A stretch of DNA of 64,000 nt, taken from Maribacter huludaoensis (GTDB taxonomy: Bacteria > Bacteroidota > Bacteroidia > Flavobacteriales > Flavobacteriaceae). How positions within the stretch are numbered: position 1 is the stretch's first letter; every line of letters begins with the position of its first letter. The notes below the pieces were generated by a model that did no database searches, was not told the DNA's origin, and saw only the letters and a program-made list of their open reading frames with translations. Location of the stretch: positions 462,313-526,312 of the forward strand of contig NZ_JARKMS010000001.1 of assembly GCF_029350945.1 (NCBI RefSeq). Reading direction: 5' to 3'. A program made the position numbers and the translations under genes. This document shows positions 54,795 through 64,000 of the stretch, one piece after another.

Positions 54795-55529
54795 ATGTCA
54801 TTTCCCTCAAACTTATTTAATTCCCATCCAAAGGAGGATGGGGATTTTTTTTGGGGAATAACCAAAATTTTAGGTTTTAAACCTAAGACCTTGTCCATAT
54901 ATAAAAAAGCCTTTCTTCATAGGTCCATGAATAAAAAGGACGACAAAGGTAATCCTATGAATTATGAGCGTCTAGAGTTTTTGGGAGATTCAATGCTAGG
55001 CACCATAATATCTAAACATTTATATAGCGAGGTACCTGCAGGTGATGAAGGTTATTTAACTAAAATGCGTTCTAAAATTGTAAGTAGGGAGCACTTGAAC
55101 GAGTTAGGAAAAGACCTTGGACTCATAAATTTTGTGGAAAGTAGAATACCAAAATCCCACTTTGGTCAAAATATCCATGGCAACGTCTTTGAAGCTTTAG
55201 TTGGCGCAATTTACTTGGATCGTGGCTATAAGTATTGTGAAAAATTTATTTACAAGAGAGTAGTAGGTCCTTATGTTGATATAGAGCAACTAGAAGGTAG
55301 GGTCATTAGTTACAAGAGTTTGGTAATCGAATGGTGTCAAAAGAAAAAGAAATCTTTCGATTTTGATGTTTATGAAGATACGGGCAATGATCCCCTTAAG
55401 CATTTTGCCGTAAAACTCTCCATAGGTGGAGATGTAGTTGCCAAGGCAAGGGCAACCTCAAAAAAGAAAGCTGAAGAGAGAGCGTCAAAAAGAGCATTTT
55501 TTGCCTTACAGGATAAAATGGGTAGCTAA
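54795..55529 (+). CDS. rnc: Ribonuclease III
   Basis: A 244-residue RNase III from ATG 54795; the upstream in-frame start at 54759 would overlap fabF. The nuclease signature is NYERLEFLGDSMLGTIIS, and the C-terminal double-stranded RNA-binding domain ends KARATSKKKAEERASKRAFFAL. It processes rRNA and structured RNAs, which could include the small-RNA hairpins of this window (inference). Nine bases after fabF, so in the same operon. Confidence 0.95.
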   Translation: MSFPSNLFNSHPKEDGDFFWGITKILGFKPKTLSIYKKAFLHRSMNKKDDKGNPMNYERLEFLGDSMLGTIISKHLYSEVPAGDEGYLTKMRSKIVSREHLNELGKDLGLINFVESRIPKSHFGQNIHGNVFEALVGAIYLDRGYKYCEKFIYKRVVGPYVDIEQLEGRVISYKSLVIEWCQKKKKSFDFDVYEDTGNDPLKHFAVKLSIGGDVVAKARATSKKKAEERASKRAFFALQDKMGS

Positions 55530-55644
55530 TCATTTAACAAAATGATAAAAAGCTAACATTTTAATAACTTTTAATGTGTTTTTATCAATTTATCTAACTA
55601 GGCTTTATAGCATAGAAGTTCTATATTTACCGTTTTGTTGAGGT

Positions 55645-56109
55645 ATGGCTACGACTTATAAAATAAATGAGGATTTTTATGATGAATCTTTTAGCCTTAT
55701 AGCTTTACACACTACCTTAGAAGATTTTTCATTGGCCTATGGCTTAAACAAAACTCTAAAGGCAAAATTTGTAAGAGCAAAAAAAAATTATATTCTTGAT
55801 GAAAACAAATCGTTTCCCATTTTTGAATGGGAAGATGAGTATAATGATATGTATTGGGTATTGATTGCCAATCATAGTACTGAAAAGGAACTCATAGTTC
55901 ATGACGATTTATTTAAGAATGAAACAACATATAAAATGCCAAGGCTCATACCTGAGTATAAGGATGTTGATTACCTTATAAAAATTGAAACGGATAAGGA
56001 AGTTGATATAAACTCCTTCATAAAAAATATACTAATGTTGCCTAGGGTCATGGCAGCATATGAAATAAGTACTGACAAACTAAAATCAAAGAACAATCTA
56101 ATTTTTTAA
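55645..56109 (+). CDS. IPExxxVDY family protein
   Basis: A 154-residue protein with the family signature IPEYKDVDYLIKI near residue 100, and the N-terminal segment SFSLIALHTTLEDFSLAYGLNKTLKAKFVRAK. The family is restricted to Bacteroidota, and its members lie beside rnc and pyruvate kinase, as here. Function unknown. It ends two bases before the pyruvate kinase start. Confidence 0.85.
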   Translation: MATTYKINEDFYDESFSLIALHTTLEDFSLAYGLNKTLKAKFVRAKKNYILDENKSFPIFEWEDEYNDMYWVLIANHSTEKELIVHDDLFKNETTYKMPRLIPEYKDVDYLIKIETDKEVDINSFIKNILMLPRVMAAYEISTDKLKSKNNLIF

Positions 56110-56111
56110 AT

Positions 56112-57554
56112 ATGCCAACTGTAAAAAAGACGAAAATTGTAGCGACCCTGGGTCCTGCAACTAGCAAAAAAGAAGTGCTCAGAAGCATGATTGATGCAGG
56201 AGTAGATGTATTCAGGATAAACTTTTCCCATGCAGATTATGAAGATGTTAAGGAGCGTGTAAATATGATACGTGAATTAAATGCCGAAATGGAAACCAAC
56301 ACTTCTATTTTAGCTGATTTACAAGGTCCTAAATTACGTGTAGGCGTAATGGCAGGTGACGTTGTAGTGAGTCCTGATGATGAAATAACATTTGTAACCG
56401 GTAAGCCTTTTGAAGGTAATGCAGAACGCGTTTACATGAACTACAAAGAGTTTCCAAGAGATGTAAAAGCTGGGGAACGTATTCTTTTAGATGATGGTAA
56501 ATTGATGTTCGAGGTTGTTAAAACTAATGGTGAAGATGAAGTTTTGGCAAAGGTTATACAAGGAGGTCCATTAAAATCTAAAAAGGGTGTTAACTTACCT
56601 AATACAAATATCTCTTTACCGGCACTTACCCCAAAGGATATTAAAGATGCTGAATTTGCCATTTCTTTAGAGGTAGATTGGATAGCACTTTCTTTTGTAC
56701 GTTTTAGTCAAGATTTAATTGATCTACAGAATATAATAAATAAACATTCTGAGCATAAAATTCCAATAATAGCTAAGATTGAAAAACCGGAAGCTGTAGA
56801 GAATATTGATAAAATTGTTGCGTATTGTGATGGTTTAATGGTGGCACGTGGTGATTTGGGTGTTGAAGTTCCTGCACAAGAGGTTCCATTAATTCAAAAG
56901 CAATTGGTATTAAGAGCCAAAAAAGCTAGAATACCTGTAATTATAGCAACCCAAATGATGGAGACTATGATAACTAGTCTTACACCAACAAGGGCAGAGG
57001 TAAACGACGTTGCCAATTCCGTAATGGATGGTGCGGATGCGGTAATGCTATCAGGTGAAACCTCTGTGGGTAATTACCCTGTACAGGTTATTGAAAAAAT
57101 GTCTAGCATCTTGGAGAGTGTAGAAGGTTCAGATTTAATTCATGTACCACATGATCCACCACATATTCGTACCAAAAGATTTATTACCAAGTCTATTTGT
57201 TATCATGCCGCAACAATGGCAAACGATATTAAGGCGAAAGCAATTTCAACTTTGACGAATAGTGGTTATACCGCTTTTCAAATTTCAGCATGGAGACCAA
57301 GTGCGCATATCTTGGTGTTTACATCAAACAGAAGAATACTTACACAACTTAATTTATTATGGGGTGTAAAAGCTTTTTATTATGACAAATTTGTATCTAC
57401 CGATGATACAGTTGATGATGTTAACCGCATTGCCTTCAATAAAGGTTATTTACAGGTAGGGGATATGATAATTAGTCTTGCGGCAATGCCTATTAAGGAT
57501 AAAGGTATGGTAAATACCTTAAGGGTAAGTGAAATAGAGTCGGGCGATATTTAG
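56112..57554 (+). CDS. pyk: Pyruvate kinase
   Basis: A 480-residue pyruvate kinase. It begins KKTKIVATLGPATSKKE with DVFRINFSH, has the catalytic lysine region IPIIAKIEKPEAVENID, VARGDLGVEVP and ATQMMETMITSLTPTRAEVNDVANSVMDGADAVMLSGETSVG. The C-terminal effector domain is complete. It makes pyruvate and ATP from phosphoenolpyruvate. Coupled to the IPExxxVDY gene, with a terminator after. Confidence 0.97.
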   Translation: MPTVKKTKIVATLGPATSKKEVLRSMIDAGVDVFRINFSHADYEDVKERVNMIRELNAEMETNTSILADLQGPKLRVGVMAGDVVVSPDDEITFVTGKPFEGNAERVYMNYKEFPRDVKAGERILLDDGKLMFEVVKTNGEDEVLAKVIQGGPLKSKKGVNLPNTNISLPALTPKDIKDAEFAISLEVDWIALSFVRFSQDLIDLQNIINKHSEHKIPIIAKIEKPEAVENIDKIVAYCDGLMVARGDLGVEVPAQEVPLIQKQLVLRAKKARIPVIIATQMMETMITSLTPTRAEVNDVANSVMDGADAVMLSGETSVGNYPVQVIEKMSSILESVEGSDLIHVPHDPPHIRTKRFITKSICYHAATMANDIKAKAISTLTNSGYTAFQISAWRPSAHILVFTSNRRILTQLNLLWGVKAFYYDKFVSTDDTVDDVNRIAFNKGYLQVGDMIISLAAMPIKDKGMVNTLRVSEIESGDI

Positions 57555-57575
57555 TCTGTTTCAATATAAAGTATA

Positions 57576-57609
57576 AAAAAAAGGGTCGCTATTAGCGACC
57601 CTTTTTTTA
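57576..57609. terminator. Bidirectional terminator after pyruvate kinase
   Basis: AAGGGTCGCT-ATT-AGCGACCCTT with eight A before and seven T after, between convergent pyruvate kinase and PAS genes. Confidence 0.95.
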
Positions 57610-57623
57610 TAAACACTTACATC

Positions 57624-58148
57624 TTAGGCAACTTCTTTTTCAAAGGCAATAAAGTTGACAATTTTACCTTTTTTGTCAAATATTGGATGCCCTTGGATCC
57701 AACAATGGTATGTTGAACCATCTTTTCTGTAATTGACTACCGTAACTTCAAAAGGCTTTTGTTCTTTAACTGCATTAGAAACAATTTTTAAGGTAGATTT
57801 GGATGTTAAGTTACCTTGGAACATTTTAGGGCTTTTACCAATAATTTCTTCTGGGTAATATTGACTCATATACCACATATTCTTGGTTGCAAAAACAATG
57901 TTTAATTGAGCATCTGTAACCACCACAATATTCTTATCGGACTTTAACTTGGTATCAAGAATATTTGTATCAAAATCCCAAGAATTGTTAGAAACCAAAT
58001 TTAAAAGTGTAACCGAATCTTCTTCCGTTTGTTTTATTACTTCGTAATTAGGCGCGTAAAAGTCCCAGGAAAGAACTGGCAATAAATTGTAGTTTAAACT
58101 TTTTCTAAACTTAATCACGGCATTATCGTAATCCTTTAATTCTATCAT
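57624..58148 (-). CDS. PAS-domain protein
   Basis: A 174-residue protein. The C-terminal 110 residues form a PAS domain: VVVTDAQLNIVFATKNMWYMSQYYPEEIIGKSPKMFQG, then EVTVVNYRKDGSTYHCWIQGHPIFDKKGKIVNFIAFEKEV. The ending resembles LOV-type PAS domains, but the flavin-binding NCRFLQ motif is replaced by KMFQG, so light sensing is doubtful. No kinase or output domain is attached. Signal unknown. Confidence 0.85.
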   Translation of the reverse strand: MIELKDYDNAVIKFRKSLNYNLLPVLSWDFYAPNYEVIKQTEEDSVTLLNLVSNNSWDFDTNILDTKLKSDKNIVVVTDAQLNIVFATKNMWYMSQYYPEEIIGKSPKMFQGNLTSKSTLKIVSNAVKEQKPFEVTVVNYRKDGSTYHCWIQGHPIFDKKGKIVNFIAFEKEVA

Positions 58149-58470
58149 TCTGTGTAGTTTAGAGAGATAAATATTTTTTTTTTCATAGCAATTTGTGATA
58201 AAGCTAAAAATTTACTTTTCAGGATTAAAATTTTAAGACAGGATTAGCATTAATGTTTAAGACTTCGTAACTAATACTTTAGAAAGTAAATGTAAAGGTT
58301 GAACATTAATAAAGATGTTTTTCTCTAAAATTGCACTATTTTATGAGAAAAACGTGTATTTGAAAGTTGTTTTTAGTCTATAGATATGCCAGTTTTGTTT
58401 TATACAACGGATATCATTAATATGCTAAAAGCTTAGTTTAAGAAATTGTTTTTGTTAAGTATGATAGTAA
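58149..58470. other. Intergenic
   Basis: 322 very AT-rich bases between PAS and dinB, with the PAS promoter near 58160-58200. No gene, repeat or hairpin of note. Confidence 0.5.
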
Positions 58471-59574
58471 TTAAAAATCAAACTTTAATTGCACTAAAAT
58501 TGATTTATCATCAACTTTTTTAGTCTTCTTATCTTCTGTATTTAAATTGGATAAAGAGATGCCTAATAGTCGAACAGAGTTTTGTAACTCCTCTTGATAG
58601 AGAAGGTCTTTAGCAGTTTCTAAAATAAGGTCTTTGTCCGCAATAAAATAGGGCATAGTTTTACTTCTGGTGTTTAAAGTGAAATCGCTATATTTTATTT
58701 TTAGCGTAATAGTTTTTCCTGCTACCTTAGATTTCGTTAGTCTTCTTTCTAGTTCTTGAGCAATATGCTCTAACCTTTCCAGCATAAAAATTTCACTGCT
58801 GAGGTTTTCGTTGAATGTACGTTCCGCTCCAACAGATTTTGGTATGCGGTGCGGTTTAACTTCGCTATTATGAATGCCACGAACTACATGATAATAGTAT
58901 GGACCGCTTTTGCCAAAATTTTCGGCAAGAAATTCAATGGATTTTGATTTTAAGTCCTTGCCCGTAAAAATGCCCAGCTTATACATTTTTTCAGCAGTGA
59001 CTTTGCCTACACCGTAAAATTTACGTATATCTAAATTTTCTAAAAACGGAATTACCTCTTCTGGATTAACCGTTTTTTGTCCGTTAGGTTTATTGATATC
59101 ACTTGCTACTTTGGCTATAAATTTATTGATCGAGATTCCTGCGGATGCATTTAAGCCTGTTTTTTCTAGAATACGTTGCCTAATCTCTGTGGCAAGCATG
59201 GTGGCAGAAGGGTTTCCTTTTTTATTTATGGTTACATCTAGGTATGCTTCATCTAGTGACAATGGTTCTACCAAATCTGTATATTCAAAGAAAATAGATC
59301 GTATTTGTTTTGAAATTTCTTTGTACCGTTCAAAACGAGGTTTTACAAAGGTTAAGTGTGGACAGTTTTTCCTAGCTTGAAATCCGCTCATAGCACTTCG
59401 CACACCAAACTTACGGGCTTCATAATTAGCTGCCGATACCACGCCTCTTTTCTCACTACCACCAACGGCCAAGGGCTTGCCCTTTAATTCTGGGTTGTCC
59501 AACTCTTCTACGGACGCATAAAAGGCATCCATATCAACATGAATAATTTTTCGAAGAGGCATTTCATTGGGCAT
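58471..59574 (-). CDS. dinB: DNA polymerase IV
   Basis: A 367-residue Y-family polymerase. Catalytic carboxylates are in IIHVDMDAFYASVEE (near the start) and SLDEAYLDV; GVRSAMSGFQARKNCPHL and the helix-hairpin-helix KFYGVGKVTAEKMYKLGI follow. It copies damaged DNA. ATG 59574 is preferred; an inner ATG at 59562 is possible. The C-terminus LVQLKFDF is a probable sliding-clamp binding motif (QLxFxF). The divergent CYTH gene starts 53 bases away. Confidence 0.94.
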   Translation of the reverse strand: MPNEMPLRKIIHVDMDAFYASVEELDNPELKGKPLAVGGSEKRGVVSAANYEARKFGVRSAMSGFQARKNCPHLTFVKPRFERYKEISKQIRSIFFEYTDLVEPLSLDEAYLDVTINKKGNPSATMLATEIRQRILEKTGLNASAGISINKFIAKVASDINKPNGQKTVNPEEVIPFLENLDIRKFYGVGKVTAEKMYKLGIFTGKDLKSKSIEFLAENFGKSGPYYYHVVRGIHNSEVKPHRIPKSVGAERTFNENLSSEIFMLERLEHIAQELERRLTKSKVAGKTITLKIKYSDFTLNTRSKTMPYFIADKDLILETAKDLLYQEELQNSVRLLGISLSNLNTEDKKTKKVDDKSILVQLKFDF

Positions 59575-59626
59575 AAGCAAATTTAAGACTTATCTTAGTT
59601 TATGGATAGTAGTTTTAACCATTCAT

Positions 59627-60094
59627 ATGATAGAAATAGAGCGTAAGTTTTTAGTAAAATCTGATGATTATAAATCTGAGGCAAGGTCTAAAACACGAAT
59701 TGTTCAAGGTTTTTTAAATACAGATCCTGATAGAACGGTAAGAGTAAGAATAAAGGGCGATACCGGATTTATTACCGTAAAAGGGAAATCCAATACTTCA
59801 GGAACATCTAGGTTTGAATGGGAAAAGGAAATTTCTGTAGTAGATGCCGAAAGTCTGTTGAAGTTGTGTGAAAAAGGAATTCTAGATAAATATAGATATG
59901 AAGTGCCGGTAGGGAACCATGTGTATGAGGTAGATGAATTCCGTGATGAAAATGAAGGGTTGACAGTAGCTGAAATTGAATTGAACGATGAAAATGAATT
60001 ATTTGAAAAACCAGCTTGGTTGGGTGTAGAGGTCACCGGTGAGGTAAAATATTATAACTCCCAATTAAGTAAAACACCTTTTAATCTATGGTAG
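59627..60094 (+). CDS. CYTH domain (inorganic triphosphatase-like) protein
   Basis: A 155-residue single CYTH domain. The signature IEIERKFLV at the start is the ExExK motif that binds metal and phosphate, followed by RTVRVRIKGDTGFITVKG and DEFRDENEGLTVAEIELNDE. Bacterial single-domain members hydrolyse tripolyphosphate or bind nucleotides. The start at 59627 puts the signature at its usual position; an upstream in-frame ATG at 59567 overlaps dinB. Confidence 0.85.
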   Translation: MIEIERKFLVKSDDYKSEARSKTRIVQGFLNTDPDRTVRVRIKGDTGFITVKGKSNTSGTSRFEWEKEISVVDAESLLKLCEKGILDKYRYEVPVGNHVYEVDEFRDENEGLTVAEIELNDENELFEKPAWLGVEVTGEVKYYNSQLSKTPFNLW

Positions 60095-60131
60095 TCCTCT
60101 ATATTATATACGTCTACTTATAAATTAAAAA

Positions 60132-60186
60132 AGATGCCAAGGGTCTTTGCGACATCATCAATTTTGACCCTTTGGCATCCATTTTA
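60132..60186. terminator. Long hairpin between CYTH and TolC genes
   Basis: GATGCCAAGGGTC pairs with GACCCTTTGGCATC with a one-base bulge around a 20-base loop. T tracts are short, so it may terminate poorly; it separates convergent genes. Confidence 0.55.
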
Positions 60187-60249
60187 AAGCATTGTATTCA
60201 TGCTCATCTATACAATTTATACTTCGTAATAATATTCTTATCAAATGAT

Positions 60250-61653
60250 TTATTGCCATCCACCACCAAGAGAACGGTATAATTCAACTGTTGCGGACAA
60301 TTGTGATAATTTGTTGTTTACTAAATTCAATTCTGCATTCAAAGAATTCTCTCTTGCGGTCAACAAATCTAAATAGGTTAGGTAACCGCTATTCAATAAT
60401 TCTTCAGAATTACTTTCGGCTCTTTTTAAAGCCGAAACCTGTTTAGAGATATATGTCTCTTTTTCAATAGCAATATTGTAATCATATAAGGCTTCAGAAA
60501 CTTCTTTGCCAGCATTTAAGAGCATTTTTTTGAAGCTTAATAAAGATTGTTCTTGTTGCACTTTTGCCACTTCGTAAGCTGTTCTAATTTTTCTACCGTT
60601 AAATATTGGCTGTGTTAAACCACCAACTAGATTAGCGAATATTGAACTGGAATCTATCCAATTATCAAGATCTAAACTTTGAAATCCGCCTTGTGCAGAT
60701 AGCGTTATGGATGGATAAAAGTTACTTCTGGCAACGTTCGTTAATTCAAAACTATTTACCAATCCGTATTCCGCTTGCATAATATCTGGTCTGTTGCGAA
60801 GTAAAAGCGCAGGTACGCCTAATTGCATTTCGTTTGCTAAATACTGCTGATCTAATGAACTGCGTTCATAAGTTTGTGGTTCTTCACTTAATAAAATACT
60901 TAGGGTATTTTCCGCTTGATAAAGTAAATTTTTAAGGTCTAACAATTGACTTTGTGCACTATATAATTGTGCTGCAGTTTGGTCAACACCAACCTGATTT
61001 GCTTGCCCCGCTTCTTTTAGTGCAGAAATGGTTTCTAAACTTTTTGCACGGTTTTCAATGGTTTCTTCAGTAACTGAAATTTGCTTGTCCAAAGCCAATA
61101 TTTGATAGTACGTAGTGGCAATTTGCGCCACCAAACTAGTTTTTACAGCTTTATGTGCCGCTACGGTTTGTAGATAATTGGCATCGCTGGCACGTTTGGT
61201 ACTTCTTATTTTTCCCCAAATATCCGCTTCCCAAGAAGCTGTTCCAGAAGTTTCATATTGATTAAAAGGCTGAGTGAAAAAACTACCAAACTGTCCGTTT
61301 TCACTTGTTCTAGCGGTTCTAGTGGCACTTGCGGCACCGTTAATTGTAGGTAAATAACCAGCTTTTCCCTGTTTAACATAAGCCTCTGCAGCCGCAATGC
61401 TCTGTAGAGCAATGCGAATGTCAAGGTTATTTTCCAATCCTTTTTGAATATATGTTTTCAAATAAGAATCTGTAAAAAGGTCTTGGTAAGAAACCGATGC
61501 AAAAGATATGCTGTCCTGAGGCAGATTATCTGTTCTGTAAAGTTTTTCGGTTTCTACATTCGGTCGTTCATATGTTTTAGCGGTAAAACAAGACTGCAAC
61601 AAAAGTGGCAGAAAGACGACCAATATAATTTTATTGGATACTAATTTATTCAT
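60250..61653 (-). CDS. TolC-family outer-membrane efflux lipoprotein
   Basis: A 467-residue protein from ATG 61653, which gives a lipoprotein signal ending LLQSC (Cys22); the in-frame start at 61758 would run into the RND gene. It contains two OEP repeats (YLKTYIQKGLENNLDIRIALQSI and VARSNFYPSITLSAQGGFQSL) and ends LSQLSATVELYRSLGGGW, the usual NodT-type end. It forms the outer-membrane exit channel for the RND pump upstream, 13 bases away. Confidence 0.93.
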   Translation of the reverse strand: MNKLVSNKIILVVFLPLLLQSCFTAKTYERPNVETEKLYRTDNLPQDSISFASVSYQDLFTDSYLKTYIQKGLENNLDIRIALQSIAAAEAYVKQGKAGYLPTINGAASATRTARTSENGQFGSFFTQPFNQYETSGTASWEADIWGKIRSTKRASDANYLQTVAAHKAVKTSLVAQIATTYYQILALDKQISVTEETIENRAKSLETISALKEAGQANQVGVDQTAAQLYSAQSQLLDLKNLLYQAENTLSILLSEEPQTYERSSLDQQYLANEMQLGVPALLLRNRPDIMQAEYGLVNSFELTNVARSNFYPSITLSAQGGFQSLDLDNWIDSSSIFANLVGGLTQPIFNGRKIRTAYEVAKVQQEQSLLSFKKMLLNAGKEVSEALYDYNIAIEKETYISKQVSALKRAESNSEELLNSGYLTYLDLLTARENSLNAELNLVNNKLSQLSATVELYRSLGGGWQ

Positions 61654-61666
61654 GATTTCTTTAGTT

Positions 61667-64000
61667 CTAAGATTCTTCAATAACTTCTTGTGGAGCACCT
61701 GTAATTCGTTCTTGTATTGTTTGGAAAATAACATACAATGCCGGTATAACGAATACACCGAATATGGTGCCTATTAACATGCCCCCAACGGCACTCATAC
61801 CAATAGAACGGTTACCTACTGCGCCTATACCAGATGATAGTGCCAACGGCATTAAACCAAGTATAAAGGCAAATGAGGTCATTAAAATTGGTCTAAGCCT
61901 AGCTTTTGCACCATCTATGGCAGAATCTATAATAGACATACCGTGCTTTCTACGTTGTAATGCAAACTCTACTATAAGAATGGCATTTTTGGAAAGTAGA
62001 CCAATAAGCATGATCAATGCAATCTGGAAATAGATGTTATTTTCAAGTCCGGCCATGCTTACGAAACCAATAGCACCTGCAATACCAACCGGTAATGAAA
62101 GTAAAATTGCCAACGGTAAAATATAAGATTCATACTGGGCACTTAACAAGAAGTATACAAATACCAAACTCAAAATGAATATGATAATAGTTTGGCTACC
62201 TGCGCTATTTTCTTCTTTGGTAAGACCGGAATATTCAAACGTATAGTTATTCGGTAAAACTTCTGCAGCTACTTCTTCTATTGCCTTAATGGCATCTCCT
62301 GTAGAATAGCCAGGGTTCATTGCACCGTTTATTTTTACGGAGCTTAATAGATTAAATCTACTTACAACTTCAGGGCCATAAATTTTCTTCAACGATACAA
62401 ACTGTGATACTGCAACAGATTCACCGTTCGCGTTCGTAACAAATATATGGTTCAGTGAATTTTCATCTGCTCTATCTTCTGGTTTAGCTTGGATCATAAC
62501 ACGATATTGTTTACCAAACTTATTGAAGTCAGTTGTATACAATCCTCCATAGTATCCTTGCATAGCACTGAAAACATCGGTAACCGCCAAACCTGCCATT
62601 TTTGTTTTTTCAACATCCACATCTAATTCATACTGAGGGAAATTTGCGTTGAAGTTTGTAATGGCATATTGTACCTCTGGCCTTGCGTTTATGGCACCTA
62701 AAAACTCATTGGTAACTTTATTTACGGTCTGCCAATCATCGGCATCTTTACTTTGCAGGTTCATTTCAAAACCGGTAGAATTACCAAAACCACGAACACT
62801 TGGCGGAGTAAAGAAGAATATTTTGGCATCTTTAAGTCCCGCTGTTTTTGCAAATAGGCTTCCTACTACTTCTTGGACAGATTCTCCTTCCCCTTCTCTT
62901 TCTCCCCAATCTTTAAGACGAAGTACGGAGAACCCATAAGAACCACCGTTCACGCTGTTCAAAATACTGAAACCTGTAATGTTCATACGAGCTTCAATGA
63001 TATCCATAGATTGGTAGATAGAATCTAATTTCTTTACCGTTTTCTGCGTCTGTTCCAAAGTAGTGCCAGGAGGCATTGTTACATCGGCAAATACAATAGC
63101 TTTGTCCTCATTTGGAATAAAACCTGTAGGGGTTGATTGGAACAGCAAAAAGGCAATAACAGCAAAAACGGCAAGAGATCCCCATGTTATCCATTTTCTT
63201 TGGGTAATATATTTTACGGAACCAATATACTTATCCGTAACAGCATCAAAACCGGTGTTGAAAGCAGAGAAAAAACGTTTTACCACGCTTTTTTTCTTTT
63301 CTTCGGAATTATGATGTGGTTTTAATAAAAGTGCGGCCAATGCCGGACTTAAAGTCAACGCATTAACGGCAGAAATAAGAATTGCGATTGCCAATGTTAT
63401 ACCAAACTGTTGGTAGAACACACCCGACGAACCACTAATAAATGATACTGGAATAAATACCGCAGACATCACCAAGGTGATGGAAATAATAGCACCTGAT
63501 ATTTCTGACATAGCAGATTTAGTCGCCGTTTTTGCATTGGTAGCACCTTCTTCCATCTTGGCATGTACCGCTTCCACAACAACTATGGCATCATCTACCA
63601 CAATACCAATTGCCAGGATCATTGCGAACAAAGTCAACATGTTGATCGAAAATCCAAATAAGGATAAGAAGAAGAACGTACCAACAATTGCCACCGGAAC
63701 GGCAATAGCAGGAATTAAAGTAGATCTAAAATCTTGAAGGAATATAAAAACTACTAGGAATACCAATAAGAATGCCTCTATCAATGTTTGTACAACATGC
63801 TCAATAGATGCGCTTAGGAAATCTTTAGTATTGTACGGGATTACGTAGTCCAATCCTTTAGGAAAATCCTGACTACTCTCATCTAGTATTGTCTGAATTT
63901 CATCAATTATGGCATTTGCATTAGACCCGGAAGTTTGAAAAATACCGACTGCTGTACCGGGTTTGCCCATACCTTCGTTCTTGGTACCATAATTAAAGGC
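61667..64000 (-). CDS. RND efflux transporter permease, partial (HAE1 family)
   Basis: The frame is open to the window edge; 777 codons are visible, so about the last three quarters of a 1050-residue protein. Seen here: YVIPYNTKDFLSASIEHVVQTLIEAF, VAIVGTFFFLSLFGFSINMLTLFAMILAIGIVVDDAIVVVEAVHAKMEEG with the proton-relay Asp pair, SAVFIPVSFISGSSG, and the second half's MLIGLLSKNAILIVEFA and GTIFGVFVIPALYVIFQ. It exports drugs or toxic compounds with TolC. The missing N-terminus, and probably a membrane fusion protein gene, lie beyond 64000. Confidence 0.93.
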   Translation of the reverse strand, partial: AFNYGTKNEGMGKPGTAVGIFQTSGSNANAIIDEIQTILDESSQDFPKGLDYVIPYNTKDFLSASIEHVVQTLIEAFLLVFLVVFIFLQDFRSTLIPAIAVPVAIVGTFFFLSLFGFSINMLTLFAMILAIGIVVDDAIVVVEAVHAKMEEGATNAKTATKSAMSEISGAIISITLVMSAVFIPVSFISGSSGVFYQQFGITLAIAILISAVNALTLSPALAALLLKPHHNSEEKKKSVVKRFFSAFNTGFDAVTDKYIGSVKYITQRKWITWGSLAVFAVIAFLLFQSTPTGFIPNEDKAIVFADVTMPPGTTLEQTQKTVKKLDSIYQSMDIIEARMNITGFSILNSVNGGSYGFSVLRLKDWGEREGEGESVQEVVGSLFAKTAGLKDAKIFFFTPPSVRGFGNSTGFEMNLQSKDADDWQTVNKVTNEFLGAINARPEVQYAITNFNANFPQYELDVDVEKTKMAGLAVTDVFSAMQGYYGGLYTTDFNKFGKQYRVMIQAKPEDRADENSLNHIFVTNANGESVAVSQFVSLKKIYGPEVVSRFNLLSSVKINGAMNPGYSTGDAIKAIEEVAAEVLPNNYTFEYSGLTKEENSAGSQTIIIFILSLVFVYFLLSAQYESYILPLAILLSLPVGIAGAIGFVSMAGLENNIYFQIALIMLIGLLSKNAILIVEFALQRRKHGMSIIDSAIDGAKARLRPILMTSFAFILGLMPLALSSGIGAVGNRSIGMSAVGGMLIGTIFGVFVIPALYVIFQTIQERITGAPQEVIEES

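Noticed and set aside
57624..58148. PAS protein as a LOV photoreceptor
   Set aside because: The flavin-linking cysteine motif (NCRFLQ) is absent in the expected position.

Overview
The window looks like chromosome of a marine flavobacterium (Bacteroidota, Flavobacteriaceae, of the Zobellia/Maribacter type). The reasons are AT-rich DNA, a SusC/SusD pair with surface lipoproteins, TAnnTTTG-type promoter elements, Shine-Dalgarno sequences that are mostly absent, lineage genes such as the IPExxxVDY protein and a viroplasmin-type RNase H, and a small polysaccharide utilisation locus (PUL) with a GH117 enzyme typical of red-algal galactan degraders. Genus is inference; no rRNA is present.

Layout. 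1-12 kb is mostly housekeeping: OsmC protein, a broken four-helix-bundle gene inside a 27-bp inverted repeat, recJ, a VOC protein, an MFS exporter, lpxH, an endonuclease/phosphatase-family protein, queD, a 37-residue membrane peptide, enoyl-CoA hydratase, MATE pump, GNAT and a universal stress protein. Between 4.9 and 5.5 kb lie two diverged copies of a probable small-RNA unit. tRNA-Ala(GGC) is at 12.2 kb, and a second copy of its 3' end lies 140 bp downstream. From 16.4 to 30 kb is the PUL: DUF1080 lipoprotein, GH16 lipoprotein, GH117 enzyme, a TPR/transmembrane/HTH regulator, then SGBP, SusD and SusC. A 15-mer, AATAAAAACTGAACA, recurs upstream of these transcription units. The PUL is followed by a possible C-terminal gene remnant and a 614-residue protein with a PD-(D/E)XK nuclease end.

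32-47 kb holds lipoproteins (one Bor-like), an SDR/membrane protein/AraC operon, a sugar MFS transporter, a second SDR, and AddB- and AddA-like helicase-nuclease genes separated by an OmpA-family porin and kbl, then Fe/Mn superoxide dismutase. 47.7-48.6 kb carries the most unusual feature: five tandem copies of a compact unit, each with a -7 promoter-like element, a nearly invariant 40-nt block and an intrinsic terminator with compensating base changes. I read it as a five-copy small-RNA array on the minus strand. 48.7-64 kb is core metabolism: purF-like, PfkB kinase, RNase H, purN, acpP-fabF-rnc, IPExxxVDY, pyruvate kinase, a PAS protein, dinB, a CYTH protein, and a TolC/RND efflux pair cut by the window edge.

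How the parts work together. The PUL genes would bind red-algal galactan at the surface (SGBP/SusD), cut it (GH16), import oligosaccharides (SusC) and remove 3,6-anhydro-L-galactose ends (GH117), under the adjacent regulator. The two small-RNA families carry mutually complementary blocks, so they either pair with each other or one is read from the opposite strand. All functions are deduced by reading sequence and family motifs; no database search was possible.
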